In this document: positions 52,319 to 63,197 of the stretch, piece after piece | Numbering within the stretch: the stretch's first letter is position 1 | Layout: each line of letters opens with the position of its first letter | Source: Isochrysis galbana | Taxonomy: Eukaryota > Haptophyta > Isochrysidales > Isochrysidaceae | Direction of reading: 5' to 3' | NCBI GenBank assembly: GCA_018136815.1 | Contig: CM030934.1 | Coordinates: 776,979-840,978, forward strand | DNA length: 64,000 nucleotides | The notes under the pieces: generated by a model | Told to the model about the DNA's origin: nothing | The model's input: only the letters and a program-made list of their open reading frames with translations | Database searches by the model: none | Translations under genes and position numbers: made by a program

Positions 52319-53534
52319 CCTCGATCAGGCTCCCTCGCTCGCTCGCAAGCTCCCTCACGTGCTCCCCCACTCGTCCACCACTCGCCCTCCCCCCCCCTCC
52401 CCCCCCCCCTCTACGATTGGAGCGCCGTCGGGTCCGCCGTAGCGGTTTGCCAAGACCCGTACTCTTTCTTTTGGTAAATACGTAGATTACACAATAGGGA
52501 GTGTCAGAATTGATTTCAACGAGAGATTTTTGGCGGACTTTTCGGGCGAAAAGTCGCTCGTGAAGTGTTGCCTGTGAACTAGTAGTATGCTGAAAAAGAC
52601 AAGAAGACCACTTCTCAACGTACTCCGTTTAGAGTAAAGGGAGTATGAAAAAAACCTTCTTAATATTCTCGCCGCGCGCGCGACTCCGCACCTTTACTGT
52701 GCAGCCACGCCCGCTACTCTCATCTCCCCGCCACCCGCCCGCTACTCTCATCTCCCCGCCACCCCTTGCGGCTCGTCCCTCGCAGTAAAGGGAGTATGAG
52801 AAAGGTTTTCGGCCATGTTTCATGTATCCGGTCCCCGTCCCCGTCCTTTTCTTTTCGGGCATCCCCCTGCCAATTCTTGGCGCTTCCTCTTCCTCGCCGC
52901 CCGCCGCCCGCCAGCTCTCTCTGCTTGCCCGTGCCCTCGCCGGTGCAACTCACACACTCGCCTCCGGCCCTTCCTGCCCTCCATGCTCGCCTGGGCCCTC
53001 GAGCCTGGTCTCGTACGCTAAGGTTGAGAGGACCGAGGCGGCACGGAAGGCGAGCCGCGCTTTCCAGCGTACACGAATCACTATGAAAATAACCATTATA
53101 TTTAAACTAGTATTATTACATTTAAAATAAGTTTAAATTGAATATACATATAAAAAGAAAATTCACGTGGTCCTCTTTCGACGGAACGCTACCTAACGGG
53201 CGGCCGGATAATTTTCGTCGTTCGTGTGTTTGTGTTTGTGTTCTCATGATTTAGAGGGTCTTTTGAGGTGTTAAGCTTAGATTGGGTGAGCAGCGTGTCG
53301 GTCCCGTTAGGGTGGAGAGAGATGCGCGGGGAAACTCCTGATGACTATGAAAGGAGTCATGGGAGCACGCGACTTTTTCGAGTGTTTTCGTCAGATAGGG
53401 AATACCTTAAAACCGTTCGATTGATTCACCTATTCGCGGGGAGCGGCGCCCTCCGCCGTCGCCGCTTTCGCTAGCAGCGCGCCTCGCCTCTCATCGCCTC
53501 TCCCCTCTCGCCAAGCCCGCCGGGCCTGTTGCCG
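52319..53534. promoter_or_regulatory. Intergenic region between divergent glycosyltransferases
   Basis: 1.2 kb between two divergent starts. It contains a repeat at 52484-52640 that is shared with the ADO upstream region (58655-58790), a duplicated CCCGCTACTCTCATCTCCCC block (52730-52770), and AGTAAAGGGAGTATGA twice (52633, 52787). An AT-rich stretch lies at 53085-53165. No gene is supported. Confidence 0.5.
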
Positions 53535-55794
53535 ATGGCGCCGCCCTCGTGGCTCTACCTGCTCCCGTTTGCAGTGGTCGCCATCGTGCACTTCGCCTTC
53601 TTCTCGACGCAGAGGCAGAGCGAGCTCCACTTCCGGCGAATCACTCTGCCTGCACTCCGCTCGCAGCAAAGGGCCGGCCTGATTGCTACGGGGCTCGACT
53701 CACTCGCTGGTCGCCCACGCTCAGGAACGGCACTCTCCTCGGAGGAGGCGACGAAAATCGCACTCGAACGCGGGCTCGCGCGCGTCTTGGCAACAGCGGT
53801 CGCCGTCTCCTCGCCGCTGCGCGGCGTCGTGGATGCTGCGCAGCTACATGCCAGCCTGGCACCTGATGCGATCGTGTGGCTGACATTTTCCAATGCGGCA
53901 TATCTTCACTTCGCGCAGAACTTTTACTTGTCAACTGCGGCTGTAAGCCGAGCAGCGCAGCTGGCCATTGCGGCACTCGACCCTTCTTCCCTCCAGAGCT
54001 GGGTATCACTCGGTGTCCCCGTCCTCAACTTCAGGCGAGTTGGCACTGAGCCCATCAGCTGCTGCTGTCCTGTGCGGGCTTTATCATCGAGCCAACTTCC
54101 TTTGCCGTTCTCCTCGCCACAGTGAATTCGGTGATGCCTCAGACTTCCGCGGCATTGGCTCAGATCAGGCGCGCTTTCGTCGCATGGGCGCGACCAAAGT
54201 GGCTGCCATCCTCGGGCTCTTACGGATGGGCCGTCGTGTCCTCGTATCGGACGTGGACACCGTCTGGCTCGCTGATCCCGAGCCCTTCCTCAGATCTGCC
54301 GGTGCCCACGCCGATATTGCTGTTACCAGCGACTGTCTCTCGAGGGAGGCGGATGAGAACAAAAACGGAACGAATGGTCGCTTCCACCCAAACGGCGTTT
54401 GGTTCTGTGGGCATAATCCCGGCAATACTTTCGGGGTAACGTTCAATACGGGTGTGCTGTATCTCGCTCCCACAGAACGCGCGCTAGCTTTCGTCGAGCG
54501 ATGGCACGCGAAGCTGTTGGAGCCCACGGATGACTGGCACATGGAAGACCAGCGGGCATTCAACATGCTGGTTGTTGATGGCTTCTACCCCGTAGTCGCC
54601 GCCCCGCCTACGCGTAGTACGGGTGAGATCATCCTCGCCGCGAAGGGGTCCCTATGGCTCATGCCTCTCCCTGCTGCCAAATTTTGTGGTGGACACACAT
54701 TCTTCGTTCAACAAAGCGGTGAGCGGCGCCAATGCCTCAATGTGCACGTCACTTTCACCGAAGGTGGCGTCCATGGCAAGCTTTGGAGGCTGCGCGAGGC
54801 AGGGTTGTGGGGCCTTGAGCCCGAGGAGTACTACAGTGAGGGCCGGTATCTCAGTTTCGTGCCACCCACGATTCCCGGCGGCCACTTGCCGCCGGCGCAT
54901 GTCGAGCCGTATGACGAGTGTAAGGCTCGCGTTGCGCGTGGCGAGCCCCCTAGCGACGAATACTTTGGGTGGTGGTCACCGCCGCACAGCGAAATGCGAT
55001 GCACACGGACGACGGCGCAGTATCGGGATGCCAATGGAGAACAAGGGGTCACAATCGACGAGGCAATTGCCGCCTCGCCACGACTGCAGGCCCATCTCAA
55101 AATGGCCAATCGGTACCTGCTCGCCTTGCGCGACGGCATGGCCCTCGCTTGGTTGCTCAACCGCACGTTCGTCTTTCCGCAGTTTGGCTGCCTATGTGAT
55201 CGCTCCGAGTGGCCGGACGTGATGCCCACTTGCCGTCTCGAAAATTCCGATCTTACATTTCCGTTCCATTGTCCACTCAACTTTCTCGTCAACGTGCACT
55301 TTATGCAAGGAATTGAGCAAGGGAGCGAGGGACGGCATGGAATCACGTACCGCGAGCATTCGTACCTTAGCCACCCCTGGCTGAGCGAACGGATGCGCAC
55401 GTCTCGCGCACGCGTCGGCTTCCGCGACGGCGGGGCGGGTGCCTTGGCCGAGGACGGCACGAGCACCACGGATGGGCCAGCCGTCGTGCTGCCTCGCGGG
55501 GCGACGGATGTCGAGGTGCTAACCGCATTAGGCCCCGGTAGCGCGCACGACCACACGGCTGTGCTAATATTAGATGACGCTGAGGATGTACTTGGAGGCT
55601 TTGAGGACGCCGATGCGGGCCGGTATGTCCGAGCTCTCCTTGATTCCAAGGTTTTGTACGGCAGTTGGTGCTGCTCCCGGACCAATTTTCATCGGCCTGG
55701 TGCTACTGCCTTTTTTGAGTCACCTGCAGTCCTTCCACTTGGTCGCGATGCGAGCGCGCGACGAAAGTCACGCCTCGCGAGCGCGGGCACCTAG
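53535..55794 (+). CDS. GT77 glycosyltransferase, XEG113/RRA arabinosyltransferase-like
   Basis: Exons 53535-54034 and 54123-55794, 723 residues. The 88-bp intron fits best as GC-AG (AG, then GCGAGT, to CCACAG), which restores phase and gives LNFSEFGDASDF. An N-terminal signal anchor (LYLLPFAVVAIVHFAFF) marks a type II Golgi protein. The catalytic domain has GATKVAAILGLLRMG, the metal site SDVDTVWLADP (D210, D212), FNTGVLYL, EDQRAFN and, further on, KFCGGHTFFVQ, HGKLWRLREAGLW, and LLNRTFVFPQFGCLCDR. This order is that of plant XEG113, which adds arabinose to hydroxyproline-rich cell-wall proteins. An arabinosyl- or related transferase role on extracellular glycoproteins is inferred. The length is similar to plant relatives and the frame is complete. 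Confidence 0.9.
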
Positions 55795-57277
55795 GATGCA
55801 TGTGCGTGCAGGCAGCCACCATGCGCGTTGGTCATTTCTATTGTGGGTAGGAGCGAGTTAAAAAACATCTGACGATCCAGGGCTAGCACCTACTACCGAC
55901 CAGGAATCCCGTACCTTTCCACCGACACCGCCCTTATTTCCCATCCCTCGCACTCTTGCTACCTTCCAAGTAAAAAGTCTGCAAAAATTCTGCCGGGTAT
56001 GACCTTGAAAGCCCCCTGTCTTGCCTCCGAACGACGATTCGCGAACCCTTGGGGCTGGCGAAACGAGACTTGCACCATCGAAACCGCCTCAAAGTGCTCT
56101 ACAAAATACTTCCCAGGGGCGTCTTGAGAGCCTCTCGACCGCTCGGCCTGCTGAGGTTGATAGACAGAGGATCGCGCGGTAGAGTATCACAGCTGCGTTT
56201 GTGAACTCTGCCGCGCGATGCTCCACCCTGGCTGCTCCTGCTGCAGCCCTCGCATGCGCATGTAGCGCAAACGCGTGGGCCCAGGCCAGTCCGCCTTCGG
56301 GTTTTGCGTCCTCGAACGCCCCGGGCGCGACCGGCTCATTGCGCTGTACGGCCCCCAGGAAGAGTTGCACCTCCGGGCGTCCGAGCCAGCGCTTGCCAAC
56401 GTCAAGCGAGCCAAAGCAGTGGGGCTCGAGCGCAAGCGAATCAAGGCATTCCTGCAGCGCGTGGGGCGAGGATGGGTCAGTGTGGATGTGTGCCACCCTC
56501 AAGACCCCGCGTGCTCCCTACCAGTGGCCCCCCACACTGCTCGCGAGAGGTGTGGGCTCACCATGCCCACTACCTCCAGGCCATTCTTCGGCCGATCGCG
56601 GGCGATTGCCCTTCGCGGAAGCTCCGCGTTTCTTATAGTGATGCGCCCCTTATTCATTTCTCTGATTCCCTCCCGTGGGCGACCGTGTCATTTTCCCAAA
56701 ATAGACCGCCACGCCCGGGGGAAGGGAGGGGGGTCACTCACCGACGCCATTGCCTTTCGTTGGGCGGGAGGGGGTTCGTGGGGGGGGGAGACGGTTGCCG
56801 GGGCAGGTAGGGGGGGACCCTGCGGAATCCTTGGACACCCAGGGGAGGCGGAAAATAGTGGTTAAAAAGAGTGAGTGACCGCCCTATCAAGTGCCTGAGG
56901 ATCGCCTGAATTGACCACGGCTATGTTGGGGGCCGCGCGAGTGGTGAGAAAATTGAGTTTTTTTTTACATGCACAAAATTCACGGGTGCAAAGACAGGAC
57001 CACGGGGCCAAGGAGGGAAGGACTGCAACATGTGATATCGGAATGGGCTTGTAGGAGCGCGCGAAAAAGAACACTAGCGAGGGCTTAGCATAGCACAACA
57101 TGAAAGAAAAACATCAGGCAAGCGCAGACAAGCACGGCCAAAAGCAATTTCATACAACAGCACACGTCAGTGTGGAGGGGGAAGAATCAGAGACCAGGTG
57201 TGAGAACGAGATTAGACAACGTGCACCGTGGTCCATCATCCTCCTAGCTTGAACAAAGAATTACTTCATGAGGACAA
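55795..57277. other. Intergenic region with repeat fragments and an unassigned frame
   Basis: 55862-55960 resembles 47487-47570. A minus-strand frame at 56089-56502 (137 codons, starts MRVAHIHTDPSSPHALQEC) is protein-like, but the plus strand is also open there and no family is recognised. At 56862-56886 GACCGCCCTA ends a diverged 3' terminus of the TIR family without its matching 5' end. Confidence 0.4.
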
Positions 57278-57660
57278 TCAAGGAGTCATTGGCCCGCGCT
57301 CTTTGCAGAAGGCGCACGACGGAATCCAAGTGGCACGGAATACAAACAGAAATATGGAGACGAAGGCGGCGATGCCAAATCCTGCCATTGTGACAAGCAT
57401 GAGGTCGACGAAATCTTGCCATGGATGTGGAGGATGCATGCGTTACTCACGCACGCGACCCTATTGCAAGGACGACCGCTGCTTATGCGATGCGCTCGAC
57501 CGGTCAGGGCGATTTGCCGTGCACGTCATTTCATACGGCGCGGCACAAGCTCGTCCTCCATACCATCAGCTGAGCACACCGAGTAAGGGAAGGACTCACA
57601 CTCCAATGGTCCAAGTAGTAGCTTCTGCATCCCAGTAAGCATCTTCTTGTGGCGGGTCAT
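57278..57660 (-). CDS. Small single-pass membrane protein (65 aa)
   Basis: Two exons on the complement, 57600-57660 and 57278-57414, joined in phase 1 by a 185-bp intron with a strong GTGAGT donor; the AG acceptor has a weak pyrimidine tract. The basic N-terminus (MTRHKKMLTGMQKLLLG) leads to one long hydrophobic helix (LMLVTMAGFGIAAFVSIFLF), then a short tail with a CAFC pair. No family is recognised. Such size and topology occur among accessory subunits of membrane complexes, but no function is assigned. It lies just downstream of the ADO gene on the same strand. Confidence 0.45.
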
Positions 57661-57708
57661 TTTACAGGTCCGCGAGCGGCACCTTATTGAGGATACATTG
57701 TGGACAGA

Positions 57709-58550
57709 CTAGAAAATCGCCTGAGGCCCAAGGTACGCCTGGCCACGAATGATCAAGCTGGGAGGTGTGGGTACGACCTGCAACCATTGCACGTTGATCC
57801 TTGAATCATTGGGAGGCAGTTGAGCGACACTGAAGTAGTGGCAGTTGCGCCCTCTCGCCTCGTCATACGGTGGAATCTGCAAGTCGAGGACGGCAGTCGG
57901 CTCCTCCGCCGCGAATGAGTGGATGTTTGCAAATTCGGGCCGCAGCACGAAGGTGGGCGACTCCACCGTCAATGTGGTCTTGGCGCATGATTTGGCGGGA
58001 AGCGGCCGCAGCGAGGTGAGTGAGGGTGGCCCTCCGCCCTCCGCGTACGCCTCATGCTCGCGGGACGCACCTGCACACGGTGGAACGCACCATAAGACGA
58101 AAGCGCTGCCACTCCTGCCACTCCGGCTGGCGGCGCACTCGGGGACTTCGGGTGCAATGTGGGGCAACTTCGGCTGCGGCACGCACTGTCGAGGGCGTCT
58201 GCACTGGGTGCCGGCTCCATCCAGTCGTACGACCACATGTGGAGCGCGCCGTAGAGCACCTTGGAGAAGACTGACATGTGCGGATGATCGTGCAGCGGCA
58301 GCGCGGCGCCCGCGGGAAAGAGGAAGAGCACGAGCTCGAAGTCCGCACTCGTGTGGATGGAGCGAGTGTAAATGACACTGTCTGCCAGCTGGTGGGGCGC
58401 CTCGAGGCCTAGGTCGTTGCAGTCGAATGTGTCCATCATGCGGGCCAGACAATCACGCTCGGTCTCGCCAAGTCTGCCGCCCGCCGCCGCCGCCGCCGCC
58501 GCCTGCGCACACAGCTCAGACACCTTGTTGGGCGCCGCACCCGACGCCAT
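57709..58550 (-). CDS. ADO: Thiol dioxygenase, ADO / plant cysteine oxidase family
   Basis: Exons complement 58187-58550 and 57709-58070, joined in phase 1 by a 116-bp GT-AG intron; 241 residues. The cupin fold carries the non-haem iron ligands H87 and H89 in PLHDHPHMSVFSKVLYG and H172 in FANIHSF. Other family blocks are MWSYDWMEP, LDLQIPPYD and RGRNCHYF. Family enzymes use O2 to oxidise cysteamine or N-terminal cysteine of target proteins, marking the latter for the Arg/N-degron pathway, so this may be an oxygen sensor. An alanine run (18-23) sits near the N-terminus. The intron would otherwise break the reading frame, and the splice was chosen because it restores both phase and family alignment. 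Confidence 0.92.
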
Positions 58551-58654
58551 CGCCGCGCCGCGCGCGCAGCTCGCAGGTGCAGCACCCCAATGGATGTAGT
58601 AACCCCCAGCTCTCTCGCTCCCCCATGAGCTACTCCCTTCTAGCCGCTGAGTTG

Positions 58655-58790
58655 TCTGAATAAAGTAGGGAGTGTGAGATAAGATTTCGACGACTTTTCG
58701 GCCGAAATGTCGCTCGTGAACTCGGCCGTAATCTTGTAAAACTTAGCCGAAAAGACCATCTCTCGAAGTGTGAGAAAGGTTTTTCCGGTT
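58655..58790. repeat. Repeat in the ADO upstream region, shared with 52484-52640
   Basis: Both copies contain AGGGAGTGT(C/G)AGA, a GACTTTTCGG(G/C)CGAAA core, GTCGCTCGTGAA and a trailing AGTATGA or AGTGTGAGAAAGGTTTT box. Each lies 100-170 bp upstream of a minus-strand start codon. It could be a small transposon or a shared regulatory block. Confidence 0.65.
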
Positions 58791-58972
58791 CCCGTCTCCC
58801 TGGTCGCTGATTGCTGGCGTAACGCCTTGAGAGTCAACTACGTGTCCCATCCCAAGCCTTAGGTAGAAGTTTTAATTTTATGTTCGCAGTGTGGCTAGGC
58901 TATGTGCGACTGGAAGACTGGAAGTGGTGTAAATGCCTTAAAGGAATCTTAATGCCTTAAAGGCCTACACGC

Positions 58973-59708
58973 TCAGCTGAATGGGTATGGGAGGGAGGGG
59001 AGGTGGCGGTCTGTGGCGGAGTCGATGAGCCACTGGCCGTAGGTGGATCGCGCGCCGACATTCGCGCGTGCTGTTTCGTAGAGGGGGGCAAATTTGGCGG
59101 CCTCGTAGCCGCCCCTGCCGAGCGCTTCGAGCTCGTCGAGCCTCTGCTTGGAGAACTCGGTGATGGACTCCAGTTGCGTGAGGGCGGCCTCGGCACCCGC
59201 GAGAGCGTCCTCGGCGGCCGCCCCTTTGAGAGGTGCACGGTGGCGGACTGCCCGGCGGATGGTGGAGTGGAGTTGGAGGAGTTGCGACGTTGCGACCGCA
59301 TGTCGTACATGTAGGACAGGTTGGGGAGGAGAGTGCACATCTCCTTGCGGCCAGCAGTGCCCAGCGCGCGGAAGATGGCGGCGTGGACTGTGTCGCCCGC
59401 GGTCTCGGGCTCGTAGTGGGCTGTGACTGAGCAGAGAGCGAGGGCGCGAGGGTACGGGTTGCCGACCACGTCGTGGGGGCAAGGAAGGTCGAAGCCCGCC
59501 ACCAGTCCTGCCGAGCGGGAGGGAGGAGGAGCGTGGGCGTCTTCGTCGTCGTCCCACTCGGAGTCTGAGCTTGGAGGCTCAGAGACCGACTCCCTTGGGG
59601 GTAGAGACGAGGGCCTGTCGGTTCGGTGGGACGGGGAGAGCGGCTCGGCAGGTGGGGTGCGGTGGCGAGGGTCGCCTGGGGCTCGGGAGCGGTCGCGGCA
59701 CGCTCCAT
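58973..59708 (-). CDS. Unknown protein, reading frame broken by two single-base losses
   Basis: An ATG at 59708 (complement) opens a proline/serine-rich N-terminus. The protein-like frame then shifts twice, each a one-base loss (near 59590 and 59235). The order is a low-complexity region, an acidic patch (SDSEWDDDED), a compact hydrophobic domain (GFDLPCPHDVVGNPYPRALA through MCTLLPNLSYMYDMRS), and a C-terminal coiled coil (ALTQLESITEFSKQRLDELE) ending ATDRHLPSLPYPFS. Allowing for the losses it is about 245 residues. No family is recognised. The shifts resemble those in gag and may be sequencing errors. A gypsy LTR fragment lies 26 bp upstream of the start. Confidence 0.5.
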
Positions 59709-59734
59709 AGGTCAAACTATAACAATAGTTTTTC

Positions 59735-59837
59735 GGGAACTGTTCAATTATCAATTATAATTGTGATTGTGAGCGCGTACCTTACACCTTACACGAATAT
59801 TCATGCCTACAGCCTTCAGATGGGCAGGAATACAACA
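59735..59837 (-). repeat. Gypsy LTR 5' end fragment
   Basis: Read on the minus strand it begins TGTTGTATTCCTGCCC and follows the LTR at 46055 for about 100 bases to GAACAGTTCCC, with a GGTGTAA duplication inside. It points towards the unknown gene at 58973-59708. Confidence 0.85.
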
Positions 59838-60437
59838 ACGATACAGGTGCTGAGGTGCTGAGGTGCTGAGGTGGGAATTGGAATTGGGATGACGGGCACC
59901 GGGCAGAGGCGAGGGCGAGCGTGGGGCGACGGCTTGGACATCTCGAGGGCGAGTGAGGGACTGGGTGTTGAGGGGCGTTGTGAAGTTGCTTGTTACAAGG
60001 AGTACTAGAGCGAGGGTGAGAACGAGGGACGAGAGACGAGAACGGGAACGAGGGACGAGGGCGACAGGGGTCGACGGACCGACTACGACTACGACTACGA
60101 CACTACGACCCCAAACAGACAACAACACTACCCCACACCACTCTCACGGTAACACTTCCTCACACTAACATATCCGCAGCACAGATCACACAGGGACTTG
60201 CTGACGGACCGGACAAGGAGAGCGAATGCCGAAGAGAATGCGACAAGGCGACGGAAGATATGACGGCGATCAACGGTTACACGAGGAGAATAAGTAGAAG
60301 TAAGGAGGGAACCTACAAACTACAAAACCTCTCGCGTGCATGAAAACGAGGATAGGCTACACGCTGGGGGAAAGCCCACAACGGCGAACACCTACAAGGA
60401 GAACGAGAACGAGCGCGGGGGAACGAAGGCCAAAGCA
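59838..60437. other. Spacer with short tandem repeats
   Basis: Four 9-bp GAGGTGCT(G) repeats at 59847-59875, GAACGAGGGACGAGA repeats (60020-60060) and (CTACGA)n at 60083-60105. No gene is seen. Confidence 0.5.
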
Positions 60438-60444
60438 GGCGCAA

Positions 60445-62500
60445 TAGGGCGGTCAAACAGGGCTTTTAACTTCTAAGGGTGAAAATTCACTAAGTCAAGA
60501 TTGAGGTTTTATCGCGAGATCTTAGGATATGCTACTGGAAATGGGTGTATTAGGCAGAATCTAATGAGAAATATGCACATTTTCGACGCCATTCAACACA
60601 CAGACCCAAAAACGTTTTCGCGCTCGTGCGAAATCGACGTCGACCACAAAAGTGCACCACAGGTCGCGCTGTGCGACGCGCGCCTGCGTTCCCCGGGCAC
60701 GGTTACCCCCGGGCAGGCAGTACAAAACCCTGCGCGGGCGCACCGCGTCGCCTGCGCCCTCCACCTCGCCCCTGCTGGCATCTACTGCCAGCCCCTCGCG
60801 CGCATGCAGTGCGCGGCAGGCCGCGAGGCGTCAAAATGACGGTGCTGCGCATGATGGGCTGCCCCATCACGCGCGGCACCGCCTCAGCATGGTGGGAGGG
60901 GGTGCCTGCTGGCCTCCTGGCCGCGCAGACCCTCGCCAGAGCGGCCACAGGCCGCTTGCGAGGCCACTGGCGAGGCCAGCGACCATCGCTGCGGCCGCCA
61001 TCGCGCGCCGCCGCAGGAGAAAAAGATCAAATTGATTATAGTTTTGCCAAATTATAACCATAGTAATTCTAATTTTAGGCTTCATTTCACCAGTCCAAGA
61101 CACATATGAGCACAATACATGACCATCAGCATGCCCAAATGCCAATGTTTCGGTAGCCAACCAGTCTTACCATATGAGACTGTCGAATCATCGAGAGAAA
61201 AGGAGGGGTTGTCTCTCGAAATCGAACGTGAGACGCTCGAAGACACGAGGCTGTCCGTCAATTCAGCACGTCAATGCGAAAACAAAACTACTATTTGTGC
61301 TCCATGTTGGGATGTTGTGCTATAAAAACGGGCAAACTATTGACTGGCCCGTGCTTGGCGCGCATGACTTGTGTGTCTCCGAACGTGAATGGCCTTGGAG
61401 GTCATCCGTGTGTACAAAAAATTCAAAAAGTTGGCTCGAGATGAGCGCAAAGCAGCCGGTGTCCAATCGTGATTCACGACACGATTGCCCACAGAAATCG
61501 ATCGCAACCATCACGCCTGAAGCTTTCAGGCCGGTGCTTGGCTAGATTACATATTGAATCTACTAGTAGCCAAAAGAACGGGCGGTCTAGAGCTCGAAAT
61601 TCGCCCTTCTGCCCAATTTTCGAGCCCTCCGTGCGGAGAAAAATTCTCCCTTTAGACGTCAAACAAAAAGCTATCAATTCCACAGTACTGTTCGGCCGCG
61701 CGCGTCGCGCCGTCGCAGATCACGCTGCAGGCTAGCTTAAATTACATTTCTAGATTGCTACCAGCCCTATGATGCACGTGAAAATCCGAGGAGCCGACGA
61801 AAACATAGAGAGAACACCTGCCGCCGATGCTCTGGTTGAGCATTGGCGGCAGGTGTTCTCCCTGCCTCACAGCGTCGAAAGACGAGTCGGGAACCTGACG
61901 TTTGGGGCGGCAAAGGCATTGTAGGTACGGGCCTGGTCGACCTGCGCCAGAGCGGGCGCGATCGGCAGCGCACCTGTCCCGCCAGCGGCCAACAAACTTT
62001 TGTCGACCAGCGAGCAGCATCGAGCGCCATGGCGTCCTTGGTGCTCCAGCTCCTCGTCAATCGCGAGCCCGGGCGAATCCTGCGGGGCGAGGGTCGGGAC
62101 AGTCAAGGAGCATCCTGTGATAGCCGAATGGGCCGTGTGCGAGCTGTATGTGGTGCGTATGTGCATGCGCGGACGTCATCGCTGGGGCACCAGGGTTTGA
62201 AATTTGCTTTATAGGCAATATGGGGCGTCGGACCCCTAATTTAAGAGGTGTGTAGGCACCTTTTTGACTAAAGAAACACATCTCTCAGTGGGAGCGACGT
62301 CCAGTTCGGCTCGTGTGAGCCGCCAGAGCGTACGTGCAAGGGGGGGGGGTCCGACGGGACTTCGCACCCTCTTTTCGGACGAGGATTCTGAAAAGGCGGG
62401 GAGACCCTCCGAGCCGCTCTCGCCGGGGCTTTCCGCTCACGGTCAAAAATGTCGACCCCCCCCCATATTAGTACTTAAAAAGCCCTGTTTGACCGCCCTA
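60445..62500 (+). mobile_element. TIR element copy B (2056 bp, non-autonomous)
   Basis: TAGGGCGGTCAAACAGGGC at the start and its inverse at the end, with the 7-bp direct repeat GGCGCAA outside (60438-60444, 62501-62507). It is nearly the same as copy A along its whole length. About 30 bases near 61640 (AAAATTCTCCCTTTAGACG) are absent from copy A. No transposase is recognised. The high similarity of the two copies implies recent spread. Confidence 0.92.
61810..61860. repeat. 23-bp-arm hairpin in TIR copy B
   Basis: The same arms and TGGTT loop as at 20505-20555, including the single G-T mismatch, so the structure is conserved between copies. Confidence 0.9.
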
Positions 62501-62507
62501 GGCGCAA

Positions 62508-63197
62508 GGAGGAATCCAGGATCCAGGAGATCGCAAAGTACAAGGATCAAGCGTGGGAATCAGGCTACGCAGGCTACAAAGGAGGCGCAAACGGCAACAG
62601 GCAAGGAGCGAGTAGCGAGCGACGAGTAGAATCGGCCAACGGGTAAAATCGAGGAGCGCGAACAAGTGCGAAGTGCGAAGAGAAGCACGAGAACCAGAAG
62701 CCCGTAGGTGAAAGGTCGATCGCGAATGCGACACGGGGGTACCACGTAAGAAAGTGTAGTCTTGTAGAGCATCTTGTTGGCTAGCATCCCTAGCCACATA
62801 CACCGGACGAGCCATGCACCAACCGCGCACGCCCCCATCGCGGGGTAGGGGCTCCGTTGCTCCGTTGCCGATGAGGCACGGTCCCTCTGCACTAGGATTA
62901 AACTAGGACAACAAGAAAACTCTGGGACATCTCTCCTCTCTCTCCTGATAAGTCCTCCTTCTTCCTTCTATTCCCTTTCCTCCGTCATCGGCTCCGGTGG
63001 GGCTCGCCCGCTCTCTCTCTCACGCACCCTCCCCTCCTTCCACTTCCCCTCCCTCTTCTCGTCCATCCTCGCCAACGCACCCCTTCCCACACCGCCAGCG
63101 CACCGCCGCTCTCTCTCTCTCTCTCTCTCTCTCCCCCCCCCCCCCCCCCCCCCCCCCCGCGCGCGCGCGCGCGCCCGCCCCCAACCTTCTCGCCTCC
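62508..63197. other. Spacer and promoter-side low complexity
   Basis: A minus-strand frame near 62892-62560 contains two hydrophobic stretches but no recognised family. From 62930 the DNA is CT-rich. At 63110-63175 a CT microsatellite, a C run of about 27 and a (GC)n run follow one another just before the next start codon. Confidence 0.4.

Noticed and set aside
54831-55685. 284-codon minus-strand frame
   Set aside because: Antisense shadow of the XEG113-like gene, whose plus-strand frame holds all family motifs.
56089-56502. 137-codon minus-strand frame as a gene
   Set aside because: Protein-like in places, but the opposite strand is equally open and no domain, splice support or repeat boundary decides between them.
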